Below, one piece after another: positions 45,234 through 57,852 of a DNA stretch of 64,000 nucleotides. How positions within the stretch are numbered: the stretch's first letter is position 1; each line of letters begins with the position of its first letter. Source of the DNA: Thelephora terrestris (lineage: Eukaryota; Basidiomycota; Agaricomycetes; Thelephorales; Thelephoraceae); the NCBI GenBank assembly GCA_015956445.1, contig WIUZ02000010.1, positions 682,001-746,000 on the forward strand, read 5' to 3'. The notes under the pieces are model-generated. The model had not been told where the DNA came from. It was given only the letters and a program-made list of their open reading frames with translations, and made no database searches. The position numbers and the translations under genes are program-made.

Positions 45234-47193
45234 CATTCCATTACGATCAAGGCGCATCTTCAGCCTCAATACCCCAAACAGCTCCAGAAAACTCTCGACA
45301 AGGTCAAACAGACTGGGGTTACAGGAACCAGGGGGGACAGCATTTTTAGGATGTGGAGCTCTCAGATGGAATCTGTGGGGTGGTGTCGTGTAAATGGGCG
45401 AAGGAGAATGACAGGGATGGTTTAGTCGTGCTGGGCGTCGAATATAAGTATGAATGTATTGTTTGGCCCCTCGGGGCGACATTTCTTTCTTGAGGAACTT
45501 GTGAGGGAGATGGATTGGACTTGACGAGACATGGGGAAACCATTCATTGCCTCAGAGTGAGGCCCGATGCATATGCATTCGTCGATGTCACTAAGTCATT
45601 ATGTGGAATACATTCTCGTTTATTCAACAATTAGAATAGTAAGCACAAGGGATGAATCCATGTGTATCGCTTAGGTTCAGCTGCGTTGTCAGTAGAAAGG
45701 GCCCATCCACAAAAATTGATTTCGTCCGCCAGGGATGACTGATTCAGGTCGCGAAGAACCACTCACGAGCGGGGGCTGTGAATAGGAATAGATCGTCGCT
45801 CCATTCCCCATCATTTGATAGTCACCAACCGGGCTGCGATGACGAGCGATGTACAGAAACAACCTCGAAATAACGGGCGCACATTTGTTATTTCGGGTTT
45901 GGATTAGTACAATACCAGTTTATTAGCTGTGCTTACAGTCGGTACGCGGCTTGCCTCATTCTTTTCCGACCCAGTGTTCGCTTTTATTCCATATTGGCTG
46001 AGACTTCACCTGTTCGCGCTTGTCGAACGGATGGTGACGGAGCCTGATGAGAATCCTGCGAGTTTGAAGGAAAATCTCCTGGTAAGAACCAAGATTGCCA
46101 TCGGCCTCCGACGCAAAATTGTGCGTCACGAAGATGTATACTTCCAACGGTTTCGAAGGCCCAGGGCTCGATTGCGGTGAAAATCCCCAGGACCACCCGA
46201 AGATACTCATGTGGCATCTCCAGTAGTTATGTTATTCGCATAATCCGAAGGATTTTCTTCGATATCTACCAGTGGCTCGTATTTCTAACCTCCAAAGTTC
46301 TGGGCCGTGGAAAGGCTGAGGGCGATTGGGTTGCGGGGTGACCGGGGTCTGTATCACGCGCGCCGGAGAATGGCGGCGCCCGATCACCCGTCCGATTTTG
46401 TGTCCGTGTTAACAGCGGCCAAGGAGAGGAGGCTGCTGTGAAAAGTTCTGGGCGTGGGAAACGGGCTACGCATCTAGGCCTATCCTTACAGTCGTCCCAC
46501 TGCATAAACACCCACCTTAATCCCACAGAGTGACGCCTGTGTGATAGCCCTCACATCCAAATGATATACCAGTACTGCAACAAGGCGAGTCATTGTCGCA
46601 CACCTCCCTACAACGCTTTCATCTATTTTATTGATCCAGGGGGCACACGATCTAGTCCTGCCGAGAAGGGGAGCAACGTTTTACTTCCGCTTATCTCTGC
46701 CGGCGGCCCACGCAACTACCATCATTCGATCATGATTATGTGGCCTTCACTAGTACATGCGAGAGGACAGATGATTGTAGGGCTTGGCAAGCTGAAGCAT
46801 CAAGACCCGAATTTCTCGTCACCCGACTGGAGTGATTGTCATGAATCCTGTCACTTGGCAGCGTTCCAGGTGTTCGCCGCGTAGGTGGTCACAACTCTTT
46901 GTGCACGAAGTTCTTGCGGTATTTAAATGGTGACAAAACGCCCAGCCATTTTTACTGCCGAAGCCCGCCATGAATCAACCTCCTGGGCTCCTTCCAGCAC
47001 ATTCGAGGGGGAACCTTATCGACCTCGGGGGCGTCGATTGCCCTTGGGCGGTGGCGGTACTAACTATTCCTGGTCTGGGTCTCTCAACTTTCGGGAGATG
47101 CCTGCATCTAATATAAATGCCCCAAGGGTTCCAGGCATCCCCCCCACCATCTCTTATCATCATCCCCAGATCTGAGGATTCAGGTCCCCATCT
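45234..47193. other. Nearly 2 kb without a supported gene
   Basis: Frames at 45929-46180 and 46561-46884 (+) show no motif, splice pair or family. A TATA-like element (taatataaat, about 47108) probably serves the gene starting at 47194. Confidence 0.55.
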
Positions 47194-48392
47194 ATGCTAG
47201 AAATGGCACAACTTGGTAGACGGGACACTTCCTGGACTTCCGTCGATGACCAGAGTCCAACGTTGCACAACAGTTATGGAGGCACTTGGACTAAATATTA
47301 TGATGGGAACTATACGTTGTGGTACCTTGGTACCTATACGGCCACCCCATACACTGGAGCCACCCTCTCCTTCTCCTTCACAGGTGCATAGTCGTTCCAA
47401 CTTGGCTACGTTTGTAGGATGAAGATGCTGATGCTATGACGGGAATAGGGACTCAGTTGTGGCTCTACGGGGGCCTCAGTAACACCAAGATCTCTCAAGA
47501 TGGAAATTTCATCCAGTATCCAACCGCAGAGTACCTGCTCGACGGCGTTTCTGGTGAATTCCTCGATGGGTGCCCCTTAGCAAACGACTTACTTAGCACC
47601 GTATCGTAGTCGGAACGCAAGTGCCTTACTTCGATTCCAGCTATGACATCGTTTACTACAAGTCCCAGACTCTCCAAGACGGTCCTCACACGTTCAAGCT
47701 TACAGTGACAGGTGCCGATGCGAGCAATCTGTTCATATTCGACTTTTACTCCTTCTCCTTTATTGCCGGATCAAACTCCTCCTCAAGCCCTACACCTACC
47801 CCACCCACGCACCCGGATCATATTGGCGCGATCGTCGGCGGTGTGGTTGGCGGTCTCGTTGTGATCGCCAGCCTAAGCGTCCTTCTGTATTGCTTCCTGA
47901 GGAAGAGGTCCCGTGGCAAGCAAGCCTATTACTTCGAGAAGCCCAACCAAGTTGACATGGCCATTGACGAATGTACCATAAATCTCACCAATCATCTCAC
48001 GAGGAATGCCGGGGTCTTACCAAACTTTATTAGATCGCGCGGAACCATTTGATCCTACCCGGGTTGCAGTCGCAGACTTACAGAGTCCATCTTCTGCACA
48101 CTTTGTTGGACCAGGACCTCAGTCTTCGAGCTCTGGCGGAAGCTCCGGCTGGCCATCGAGCCCACCCTTCGGGCAGAGCGGTAGCAGCTCACTCCCATCG
48201 CAGCACCTCCAGTCTGGTCACACGACGCGACCAAGGTCCGGAAAGGCCGCTCTGTTGGCCCAGCAGCACGAAGATGTGGAGCAACCTATTCAGTATGAGG
48301 ACTCTGGAGTCAGGTTTGGGGTGCATGAGGAGGCAGAACCTGCTCCATCACGATTGCCAAAAGAAGTCCCTCCCACGTACACGCAAGGTTGA
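47194..48392 (+). CDS. Single-pass membrane protein with Ig-like/carbohydrate-module-like exterior
   Basis: Four exons start at ATG 47194. The exterior half has two beta-rich modules with the family's words SVDDQSPTLHNSYGGTW, YTGATLSFSFTGTQLWLYGG, YLLDGVSVGTQVPYFDSS and LQDGPHTFKLTVTGADASNL, then a Ser/Thr/Pro stalk. One transmembrane helix follows (IGAIVGGVVGGLVVIASLSVLLYCF) with a basic stop-transfer (LRKRSRGK). The cytoplasmic tail is Ser/Gly/Pro-rich and ends VPPTYTQG. Introns are 56-64 nt and in phase. Many basidiomycete paralogues share this plan; their role, perhaps surface sensing, is unknown. No classical signal peptide is seen, as is usual for the family. Confidence 0.85.
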
Positions 48393-49060
48393 AATTTGAG
48401 TCGCGCCCACCTACTCTTGTCCCTATTTCACCGGGTTTTTTACATTTTCTTGATGGATTTCACGATCGTACGACTCTTAGGCTGACCCTGTATATATACC
48501 TGCACATATCCTGATCCCCCTCACTGCATTTTTCTCGTGACGCCTTCCACGGTCCCGCAGTTCGTTGGCATCTCATTCAGATCCGCGGGCCTGTGAAGTG
48601 AATTTCACGAGGCTATTGGAAGCCGGAGCACTGCCACCAGACTCGTGGATGAATCCTCTAATTCCGCGGGCAGATTCTGGGCTAGCCTTGCAGTGGTACG
48701 AGGGTACTGGGGTCCAAACCTAGCAATAGTAAGATTCGAGTACAGCGTGACTCCGCCTTTATACCCCAAAAGTGCATGGAAGCTGGAAACAGCTGTCTGT
48801 AAGGACAATTGCCATGTGTGCGGCCATACGCAGTCACTACAATTGTGTCGAAATCGACATGTAGCTGTACGCCTTCTATCACAGCTTCTGACTGCGTTTG
48901 CCGCACGTTGCAGTACGGTGGTGGTTTAGAGTGGGGATAGGATCTGGATGGAAGATTCCTTTCAATCCCGCCCGCGTGATGGGTATCAAACGTAGCCAAG
49001 CACAAGTAGATTAAGTAAGGGACCTACAAGCATATGAACCCGAAGTAACGTACATCCGTT
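48393..49060. other. Convergent intergenic region
   Basis: Likely 3' UTRs of the two flanking convergent genes. No further gene is supported. Confidence 0.6.
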
Positions 49061-50689
49061 TTAAGCTGTGTTTCTATTTAATGCCATCCCGATGTCGTTC
49101 TGCCGGGCAGACGCACTGCTGCCGGGTCTCGAGGTACCCTCCAGCTCGTCAAGCAATCGTTTCAATAGTTCCCCCTGCGCGGCGACTGTGCGTTGGAGCT
49201 CTGATAGCTGTTTCGTGAGCTCCCTAGACGCATCGTGTCTCGCAGGGTTAGGGCGCAGATATATACTGTCGTGGGACACCCGGGTCGTCTCATAGTCGAC
49301 GCCATCCGGAGCCTCGAACACGCTTTCAACCCTTTCTGACTGCAAGAATTTCAGGCGTGACTCCAAAACCTATTTGTTTGAGATGGTACCTGGGCACGCG
49401 ACATGATATCCCAAACGGCGCTGAATTCTCTCCCCAGCACGAATGTAGGTAACGCAATGAGGAGAAGTCCAAACACCAGGAGAGGAATTGTGATGATTTG
49501 CCCCAAGAATGACCGCGGTGTGATGTCGCCGTATCCTACCGTTGTGATCGCTGTCGAGAGATGCGATGATCTACACAAAGTAAAAAAATCCAAGTACACC
49601 ACTTACTGACGAGAACAAACCAGGCGGCCATGGGGATAGACTGCCTTCACGTAAGCGTACAACGCTCAAGGTTTTCCACATGTAGACGTACGGTGAATTG
49701 ACTCGGCTCGCCATTCGAATCCAAAAACACTTCGATAGAGGGGTCCCAAGTTCCTCTCTCGATGAAGTACCTGACCGAATTCAAGTCAGCGTGCGTAAGG
49801 CGTCGGTTTGGAACTCTGTTCACAGGAGAGTGCTGAACACAACAAGTACCATCACGACGAAGAAACTGAGTGCAAGTAGCGCGTGTTGCGATCTTCTGAA
49901 TGAGAGGAACATGACTTCGATCGTTCTAAAATTATCCCAATAAGTCGCTCATTTTGAAAATCGGGAGGTTTCACTTACAGGAGAATAGAGTTATTGTATC
50001 TGAAGGGTCTGAAAACTCTAAGCAAACGGAACGTCCTTAAGATCGAGAACCTGAAGAACGACGCCTGAGGCGCCCGTCAGCACCTACAAGGCGAAAGGAA
50101 TGAGAAACATACTGTGTCTTGAGCGAGTGCTATTTCTATGTAGTAGGGCAGAATGGCGAGTAGGTCTATGATTCCATGGAACGCTTCCAGACATAAAAAT
50201 CGAATCAGTTGGGGGTTGATACCGAACGGAGCCGCGCATAGAGTTGCCCTCGTGCACAGAGGCGCGGGGAGGGGAACGAGACGTACATAGAGCCCATCGA
50301 AGATAAAGCCTCCAGGACCCGCTCCACGCAAGACTACGCGCAATGTATTCCATTGTGAACAGCGCCACGAGCGTCGTCTCAAACCCGAACCAGACCGCGT
50401 TCGATATCTTGCGAAAAGTTGGCACCGTCTCCAAAACGGTCACGAGAGCTGATATAATGATTGATGATGTTATGAATATATGCATGACGAAGGCGGAGGA
50501 TGAAGAGGTCGGCTGTTCGAGGAGAGCGTGAAGATCTTGTTTCCATCGCGGTCCGGGTATTGTTTCTGGAAGGTCGAAGGCGACGCTAGCGTTGAGGTTG
50601 TGAAAGAGTTCGTCGACTTCTTGGATATCATCGTGGATCGGAGTTATGCCTCGAAGGCGAGTGAGAGGTATCGTAGACGATAGGGACAT
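49061..50689 (-). CDS. Voltage-gated potassium channel (Kv, Shaker-like six-helix type)
   Basis: This is a tetrameric plasma-membrane K+ channel. The start ATG at 50689 gives MSLSSTIPLTRLRG. Transmembrane segments follow in order: S1 (IFITSSIIISALVTVLETV), S2 (WFGFETTLVALFTMEYIAR), S3 (FHGIIDLLAILPYYIEIAL), the voltage sensor S4 (ILRTFRLLRVFRPFRYNN, four arginines at every third position), S5 and the pore with selectivity filter TTVGYGD, then S6 (IITIPLLVFGLLLIALPTF). A coiled coil near the C-terminus (LTKQLSELQRTVAAQGELL) could aid assembly. There are about seven exons, all joined by short introns; the filter exon begins after acceptor ctcgacag. No T1 domain is seen. An upstream in-frame stretch lacks an ATG. 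Confidence 0.93.
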
Positions 50690-51881
50690 GCCTTTCGGCT
50701 GCTGCGTCGTTTGCCAGGCGAAAAGGTGGATCAAGTCAGGAATGATCGCTCCCGGCCCGATCACCCGTCACACTTTGCCTTTGACCTTCATCACCCCAGC
50801 ATCACCCCTTGTATCAGGTTCCCCAAGCTTGCGTTCACTGCGAGTTCCGATTAAGTAATAAACATGAACTATTCGGATCAGGTCCGTGAACGATAGTGCA
50901 ACAATATCCAGAGACTTGGTGGGGTACTCTACCAAGAAATTTCGTGAATCCTCAGAGCTGGATGTTGTTCGAAACTTCACTGTTGCTCGTCGCGCGTTCA
51001 AAAGACGACTAAGGAATCTTCCGTGCTTGTAGTTCGGTCCAAGGTGGGATATCGACCACGCGAGGGAAGTTCCTGGCGACATTCTCGGTTTCATCTGGTT
51101 CAGACCTGTTCGAATCTTGGTGATTTGGTACCCTACGTGTCTCGAATATATGACGTGCTTCGAAATCACGAACTCCTCTATATCTTCCCATGGCATTTAC
51201 TTCAATCAATTCAACGAGTGCCATCTCCCACAAAGTGGGGAACGATTTGCAAGCCGCCACACACCGCGCGAGTGTTGTCGGTCAGCTTCCTGATCTGTGC
51301 TGCTTAACTCCCCGGGACTCGTTGGGTAACTTTTAAAAAGCTCGGTAGCACCGTAGAAAACCGACCTATACAAAAATTTAATTTGTTAGAAATTCGGGAT
51401 CTGCGCGGCTTTTGGATCAGCTGTTGTAAGATGGAGAGGGAAGGGTCTCCAGAGAGTCCCCGACCGAGCTTTTACCAACTTTTCCTGCAAATACACTTGA
51501 ATGGTGCAGAAAAAGAAGCACTAACATCAGAGCAGATGGCTGTTAGGTAGAGCGAAGCGCGGCAGCAGGTGTACCTCCTTACCGCCATCTTCCAAATGCA
51601 AGATTGGTCAAATATTTGTTGGGTTGTGCCCCGCCTTCAGGTGCGCATAGTAGGATATGCCCCCTGTCTATAGGACTACAAAACCCTGGAGAGCCGATGG
51701 CCGCTACTGCAGTCACTCGTTCGATATCTCCCATGTTGCGCTGTGTTTGATTGTGGCTGGCCAAATACACCATCGCGACGGCCAATCGTGTAAATTTCCA
51801 CACTTTGCGATCTTCGGATTTTTCATTACATTAGAAACTACAAATCAAGAAGGCGACCGCAGCCGCCGGCCTTCGTTTGGT
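50690..51881. other. Intergenic region, 1.2 kb, no gene recognised
   Basis: Short frames on both strands (for example 51023-51307) carry no motif. The left part is the K+ channel promoter; the right part is the 3' flank of the phosphatase. Confidence 0.55.
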
Positions 51882-53719
51882 TTATACCTTTTCAGCACGA
51901 CCCTGCCAAATGAGCCAGTCAGTCGCAAAATTTAGGCTGCGGGGCTTTGAGACACATACCACGAGTTCCAACTCTCCGCTCGACGCCTTTGAACCTCTCC
52001 GAACCGGCCTCGCCTTCCCCACCCTCAAAACACCCAAAGCAATACCAACCATCACCGAAATCCCAACCACGAAAACCGTCAAACCCGCCCCCAAAAACCC
52101 AGCCCCGACCGGACTCACACTCCCACCCCACCTCAACCCTTTCGTGTCCGCATTCACGTTTCCCTCTTGGAGGTATTGGCAACCGCGGGAAAAGTTGTTT
52201 CCACACAAGTTGCACCATTGCGGCAAGTTTTCTATTGCGATCGGAGATAGGGTGTCGATGAAGGTTTGAATGGGCACATCTCCGGAGGCTGAGCCCATGA
52301 TGCCGTAGGTGTTGTAGGATAAATCGTTTGTTCCGTTCTTGAAGTTGAATCGTATGAACGGCCCGGTCGACGGAGACGTACGAACTTCGAGTGCAACAGA
52401 GGCAGCGAAGTCGACTAGAGCAAGGAAATCAAGTTGTTACCCCCAGTGCCATGCTTGATGCTAGAAAAGGTGTGGGCGCTCACCAACTCCAGCGAACGTA
52501 GTGTTCATCTCAGCCACACCTGTGACATTAAACAGCGAAATGAAAGGCTTGTATGAGGCCGCAGTGTATGCGAACTTCAAGGGATCGGATGAGTTAGCAA
52601 TACGGTTGATATATTCCGTGAGAGAGGGGACGAATGTCCGAACAGCGACTAAGATCGGGGGTCAGCGCATGACCCGACGAAGCGATGTTGGGTGTGCCCA
52701 GTACGCACCGGTGTTGATGGAATTGGGATCCGGGGAGCTGAATACGTAGTATTCGTGCCAGTTTGCCAAATCTCTTGCTTGTTGTACGAACGCGGGAGGA
52801 ATTTCCCCCGCGAAAGTAGCATTGTGAACCGATTGCACTTCAACGTAGTCGTAAATCTGCCAACCGATCATCGATCGTCTTGTAAATCGCACCACCTGGA
52901 GGTGGCCGAGGGAAGATGGCTTACGTTCCACTGTCATAGGATAACGGTAAATACGGAGTAACGGATACACAGGTGTAACATACCATATTTTCGAATTGCG
53001 CAGGCCTGCCCCCAAGGTACGGAGCGAGCGCCTGGAGGAATTGGCTGGACTGTTGCTCTTTTGCTTTGAAGAACGGCGAGGCATAAAACTGCTCCGTCGA
53101 GTTGGTGAATGTCTGAAAACAAAAAGACGTGAGGGATCTCAATGCGGAAAGCCACGAACGTACTCACTTTACAGTCAGTCCAACCCTCCAAAGAAATATC
53201 GTCGTCGGGTTCAACAGATTCAACTGTATCCACCATTCAAACCTAATTCAGTGGACTTTTCTATGTATAAACTCACTCAAAATGTACTGCGATGCAGGGA
53301 TGAAGATGAGTTATTTGAGGGGTGTAGTAAGGTACTCGAACCTGATAGCCGTTCAGCGGTCCCACCACAGTGGTCCCGTTAGCGAGGGTTTCATTATAAG
53401 CAGTAGTCGCGGGCCACAAGCCCTGCACGGTCGATATCGCGGAGTCATAGATCACTTCTCCCTCTCCTCCTGCATCCGCCCTGATGATGACCTGATCTGG
53501 GTCCACCAAGCCTTGGGAGATGTTTTGGATGAAGTAGGGGGATGAACTGTTCATGTATCTTGAACGGATATATTCCCCAAGCTGGAACGACTGCTGGTTC
53601 CCCAGGGGCGTGATCTCCGTGTTCGAAGCGGTGTACGAGTCGGGATCTTGATAGAAGCCAAGGCGATCACCATGACGCGACAGCACGATCACACCGAGGA
53701 CCTGTGAGTCAGTACTCAT
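51882..53719 (-). CDS. Histidine acid phosphatase family protein with C-terminal membrane anchor
   Basis: Histidine phosphatases (branch 2) hydrolyse phosphomonoesters through a phosphohistidine. The start ATG at 53719 gives MSTDSQVLGVIVLSRHGDR with the catalytic RHGxR at residues about 15-19. Family words follow: GFYQDPDSYTASNTEITPLG, RADAGGEGEVIYDSA, VEPDDDISLEGWTDC, SSQFLQALAPYLGGRPAQ and ANWHEYYVFSS. Near the end come a Cys-rich ecto-segment (WCNLCGNNFSRGCQYL) and one transmembrane helix (AGLTVFVVGISVMVGIALGVL), then a short basic tail. There is no N-terminal signal peptide. About eight exons; the last intron is 57 nt and in frame, so its use cannot be settled by frame. The conserved proton-donor HD/HE was not assigned with certainty. 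Confidence 0.88.
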
Positions 53720-54015
53720 CGTGAAGGCAATAGGAGGGGGAGGGGGCTCAGCAAGGCGGTGGGGGGAGGAAAAGGGTCCACTGAACTCCGGGTGATCACT
53801 GATCAATCGATCAAGAAAGGTCACTTTTATGCCCATAGCGTATGTGGTAAGGCCCTGGTGGGCACCAAACATCGTTACATCAGAAAAATTTGGCGGTGGT
53901 GGGACAGGTGCCATGATGAACGGGGTAGCTTTGAATTGTATGTACCATGTGGACTGATAGACCAGGTCGACAGATGACAAGAGAGGCAACGCAGGAAGTA
54001 GGATATTTGTAGGGT

Positions 54016-54719
54016 CTACTTCTTTTTGACAGCCTTGATTCGTATCTGCTCGGTTCCAACAAAAATCCCCTACAAGAAAACTGACTTGAGCTGACACGTC
54101 CAAGATGAGGAAAGCAGAAGTAAACCACCTTGCCCTTGTATGGCTCCGGTGGCCTCCACTTCTTGACCTTAGCCGCAAACAATCCCAACTGGTGCTTGTC
54201 CGTACAGCTCAGAACTATCTTCGTCGCTGTTGGGACTTCCGCCTTGATGTGGGGCGGAATGGGTACGAAAACTGAGTGAGAGAAGCCCAACTTCATGTTC
54301 AACCTCTTCCCGCTGTCGCCGTTCGTTGTCCCCCGCGGGTCTTCCTCCAATGCGGCACGGTACCCAACTCCCACCAGGTACAGTGGGACACTGAACCCTT
54401 CAGTCATCCCAACGATCGCGTTGTTAATGAGCGTCCTCGTGAGACCCCACATGCTTCGTTGTTTCTTCTGGGTCGCGTCATCCACGGAGAGCGCGACGAC
54501 ACCATCTCCGGCCGGGGCGAGGTGCATATACGGTTCGAGCGGAACGGAGGTCGAACCTAGCGGGCCGGTAACCTCCAGTCTTGTGGGTATCGTGTTAAGG
54601 GTGACAGACGGAGGGATTGGAATGGGTGTTCTACCGATGTGGGAGGTGTAGCCATGGGTTGGTCGCGTCGAGGAGAAGCAACGAACTGCTTTCTGGATCA
54701 CAACAGGCCGAGGGAGCAT
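54016..54719 (-). CDS. MRPL6: Mitochondrial large-subunit ribosomal protein uL6m
   Basis: This is a structural protein of the mitoribosome large subunit. The start at 54719 gives MLPRPVVIQKAVRCFSSTRP, a typical mitochondrial presequence. It continues with IGRTPIPIPPSVTLN, SMWGLTRTLINNAIVGMTEG, LVGVGYRAAL and the conserved C-terminus PPEPYKGK|GIFVGTEQIR. The last intron (gtggtt...cttgtag) separates PYKGK from the final short exon, which ends KAVKKK at 54016. Two coding exons in total. The C-terminal RPPEPYKGKGI motif is diagnostic of L6. It is in tandem with the acid phosphatase, about 300 bp upstream of it. Confidence 0.95.
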
Positions 54720-56532
54720 ACGGTCAAGCTTTTACCTTCCTTTTTGGGAAAAACCCCCGAAGCTCCTCTGCTCCGGGCCGTTTTCCGCCCGGGGCCACTG
54801 TCCGAAGACAGAAATCACATGGCCCGCAACCACGCAGCGTTGAGTAAATATATACACTGGCTCTACACATACCGATATCTACCAAATGTGAACTTACTGT
54901 ATGCATCGCAGCCATCACATGCCTTAGGATTCCATTCGACTCTTCCTCGTTGGCAGCAAGTCAGCTGGCTAAAAATTTCACAGACTAACCTCCAAGGTTT
55001 ACGTACCATATACTAGTAGGTGGACTGTCAGTCGCCGCCTTTAACGTTCCACCACACTCGCAATGGTCACAAACCCAACACCAGGAACCAGTCCGGAACA
55101 TACCTGACTTCGGGTCCAATTTCACGCGCGTGGCCTGCGGGATTTATGATGTCACCTCCACGACAAGCTAAGTATGACAAGAACCGCAATCATCCTGCAA
55201 ACAAAGGAGATGAGCCAGTGAGCGTGTCTGCGTTGACAACAAACGAATTCCACGACGGCCCTCGGGTTCATGAACTCATAGAAAAGGCTGCAAACATTCT
55301 CTCATTCCCCCCCACACCCCATCAGAGGTATGGTCGACAGGGTTTGGCCCGTTGTCCATGTGGTCGATTATTGGGTACAAAGTCGCGCGTTTGAGTTATT
55401 CACAACTCGAGCATCGTCATCCTAGGCTGAAGGGGGCATGAGTGTTACTCCGCCATTAAATGCGAAAAGAACACACAAACCCCATCGGTGTGGATGTTGG
55501 GGCGTTTTTCGAATGGCCCAAAGATAGCTTCATCACTCACGGCGAAGTCTGTGGTAGCTGCTTTCAGGTACAACACATCTTTGCCACTAAACGCCGGCGC
55601 ATTCAACCGGGGAGCATCAGCGGACGGTCGAAGGGAACAGAAGAAAAAACCCTCTGCAGTGGAAGCAAACGTTTTCTGGACGCAACGTTGTCAACGAACG
55701 CGTAACCTTGCTCAGGTATGGCATTGAACGTCGGTTGCACCGCCGCTTCTAGACCAGAACTAGAACGCATGGTGAAAGGCATTTGGATCCACATCGCGAG
55801 TGAGAAGTCAAACGAATTGAGACGCGATATGACCGTCCCGACTTCCCTGCGTGGAGGCTTGCAGAGAGGGAGTTGGGGATATGAAACTCGTACATCATGT
55901 GCGCGCGTCGCCGAGCGTTGTTAAACCCAATGGAAAAATGGCTAGGAGCACGGACGGAAACACATTGGATCTGGACCTTGGACTCTCATAGCTGCCAGGG
56001 GCAGTAGTAAGCTTACGATTACGATAGTTCTCCTGAGAGATTGGACAGGCGGCACGCATGTCAAGGACGGAAGAGCGGAAGACCAGACTTCTAACCGCGA
56101 GCGTAGTCGTCGGCCTAGCTATGTATATCACTATGGCGCAACAAATACACTTGGAGACTACCTATAAGTTCCAGCTGGAGCGAACTTTTCCCCGAGGTTT
56201 GCCGGGTGGCTAACCGTGGAACAGCCTTGAGACAGAGCGTCTACCAATCTAGGCCTCGATTGTTGAAGCTAGGCGAAATTTGTGGTTTTGGCCAAAGGAA
56301 GAAGGCTCGTTGCCTCAGGACTTCGGATGCTGGGCTGGAACCTTCTGCGTCAGGTTCTCCGCGTGTTTGCATGGGACTTCTTGCTTGTCGCGTGACGAAA
56401 GGGCGGTCCTGACGCGCTGAGGAAACGGCGTCAGCGAAAGACGGTAGAGGAATAAAGCCAGTGAAACTGCTAACCCTAGATGGGGTAGAAATCGCCCCCC
56501 TTGTGTCGCATTGTCCCCGAAGAGGGGTATAA
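54720..56532. other. 1.8 kb without a recognised gene
   Basis: Frames at 55020-55394 (+) and 55603-55794 (-) look partly coding in composition, but I recognise no family and no consistent splice pattern. They may be decayed genes. Confidence 0.45.
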
Positions 56533-57633
56533 TCATCGTCGTGTCGGAATATTGAGATGAGCCAGTTCCGTCAACAGTCTGGCCTTCTCGTTTAAGAGTG
56601 CGAGGCGGTGTTGTGAAGGAGAGGTATGTCGTGTGATCAGCTGAGAGGGGCCTTCGGAAGGGTAACCCACTCCAGGATAGGATGCCACTTTGGGTGTATA
56701 AACCATCCGGTGAGCGGTATTCGCACTGTGGTTTTCAAGGAAAGTCCTAACTTCCTCTTCATGGTCAACAGTCCGGATCCAGCCAGTGTGTTGAATTGGA
56801 ATATCTTGTTTGATGGAGCAATCGCAATATGATACATCGTCGCCGCTGGCGCGGGTCTCTTGTGATTCAGCAGGATGTATAGCCAGGTGGGAAAGATGGG
56901 TAGGATTGGGGCTAGGCTGTTGGGTAGAAAAGCGGGGTGTTGCGGGAGGAGTAACGGTTCGGTAGTCGTCGAATGACATGGTCATCACGGAGGTATCGGT
57001 TTCGGGGTGGCCGGCGTTGACCATGGAAAGAGTACTGTGCACGCTATCCGCCAGGGAAGAGCGGGTGGAGGGTGTTGCTACTCTGACTGGACGATGAGAG
57101 CCGGTGGATGAGATAGTGTTGTCGCGGGCTTTGCCAAAGACATCCTCGTCTTCGTCTTCGTCCTCCGTTCGCGGGACCGCCTCCACCTCTGTGTTCAGTC
57201 GGACGGCGGCGCCCTCCTTGAATCCTAAAGGGAGGACCCCAGACTTCTCCCCCAGCCAACACAACAGCTCTCCCACGAAAACCGTCTCGTGTTCCTCGCC
57301 ACGCGCAAGTGCACGAGGATCGACGTCGCTCAAACCCACGTCCATCTTGATGATGTCAGCTTCCAATACGCCCAGGAAGATCTTCATAGCATCAACCTTG
57401 TCCAAATCGCTCGAAGATTCCCGAATTTCTTTGGTTAAAGGAAGCCTGGATTCGCAAATACATTCGAGGATCGCCAACAACATCGACGGCGTCAAGTCCA
57501 GTGGCGACTCCAGGACAAAAGGAAGCCTGAGACCTTCCAGAAGAACGTTTAGTGTCGCAGTTAGAGTATCGAGGGACTGTCGATGAGGGTCATTGAGGTC
57601 TTGGATGCTGAGGGTCGAGACGGTTGTGGTCAT
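56533..57633 (-). CDS. DUF5745-domain protein, intronless, 366 residues
   Basis: Residues about 22-140 (TLNVLLEGLRLPFVLESPLD, LTPSMLLAILECICESRLP, DAMKIFLGVLEADI, GLSDVDPRALARGEE, FVGELLCWLGE) match the fungal DUF5745 domain, a calponin-homology-like helical fold, from memory of the family. The rest is disordered: an EDEDEDEDV acidic run, Ser/Thr/Pro-rich stretches and a C-terminal helix (QHRLALLNEKARLLTEL). The single ATG at 57633 gives MTTTVSTLSIQDL. The role is unknown; the CH-like fold suggests a cytoskeletal or spindle association (inference). It shares a 219-bp divergent promoter with the next gene. Confidence 0.85.
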   Translation of the reverse strand: MTTTVSTLSIQDLNDPHRQSLDTLTATLNVLLEGLRLPFVLESPLDLTPSMLLAILECICESRLPLTKEIRESSSDLDKVDAMKIFLGVLEADIIKMDVGLSDVDPRALARGEEHETVFVGELLCWLGEKSGVLPLGFKEGAAVRLNTEVEAVPRTEDEDEDEDVFGKARDNTISSTGSHRPVRVATPSTRSSLADSVHSTLSMVNAGHPETDTSVMTMSFDDYRTVTPPATPRFSTQQPSPNPTHLSHLAIHPAESQETRASGDDVSYCDCSIKQDIPIQHTGWIRTVDHEEEVRTFLENHSANTAHRMVYTPKVASYPGVGYPSEGPSQLITRHTSPSQHRLALLNEKARLLTELAHLNIPTRR

Positions 57634-57852
57634 TGAGAGGAGGCGGGAGATCGGCCCGAACTCCCGCGTCCCTTCGTTGGTTGGATTTGGGTTGGATTGA
57701 AGTTCCGATCACTTGCTTGCCTCAATTTTGAATTCGAAGCGATTCAGAAGTACTTTATGTCATAAGTCCGATTGGTCCGAACGCCAGTGTGACTCAAGCT
57801 ATGAGGTCACTTTCAGAGAGATAACCTCCAAATCACCTCACCCACAACCACC
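57634..57852. promoter_or_regulatory. Divergent promoter between DUF5745 gene and PNPOx-like gene
   Basis: The two start codons are 219 bp apart and point outward. No strong TATA box is seen in either direction. The right-hand leader ends in the good start context ccaccatg. Confidence 0.5.

Noticed and set aside
53759-53977. Plus-strand frame between uL6m and the acid phosphatase
   Set aside because: It lies over the phosphatase promoter and the uL6m 3' flank, with no motif.
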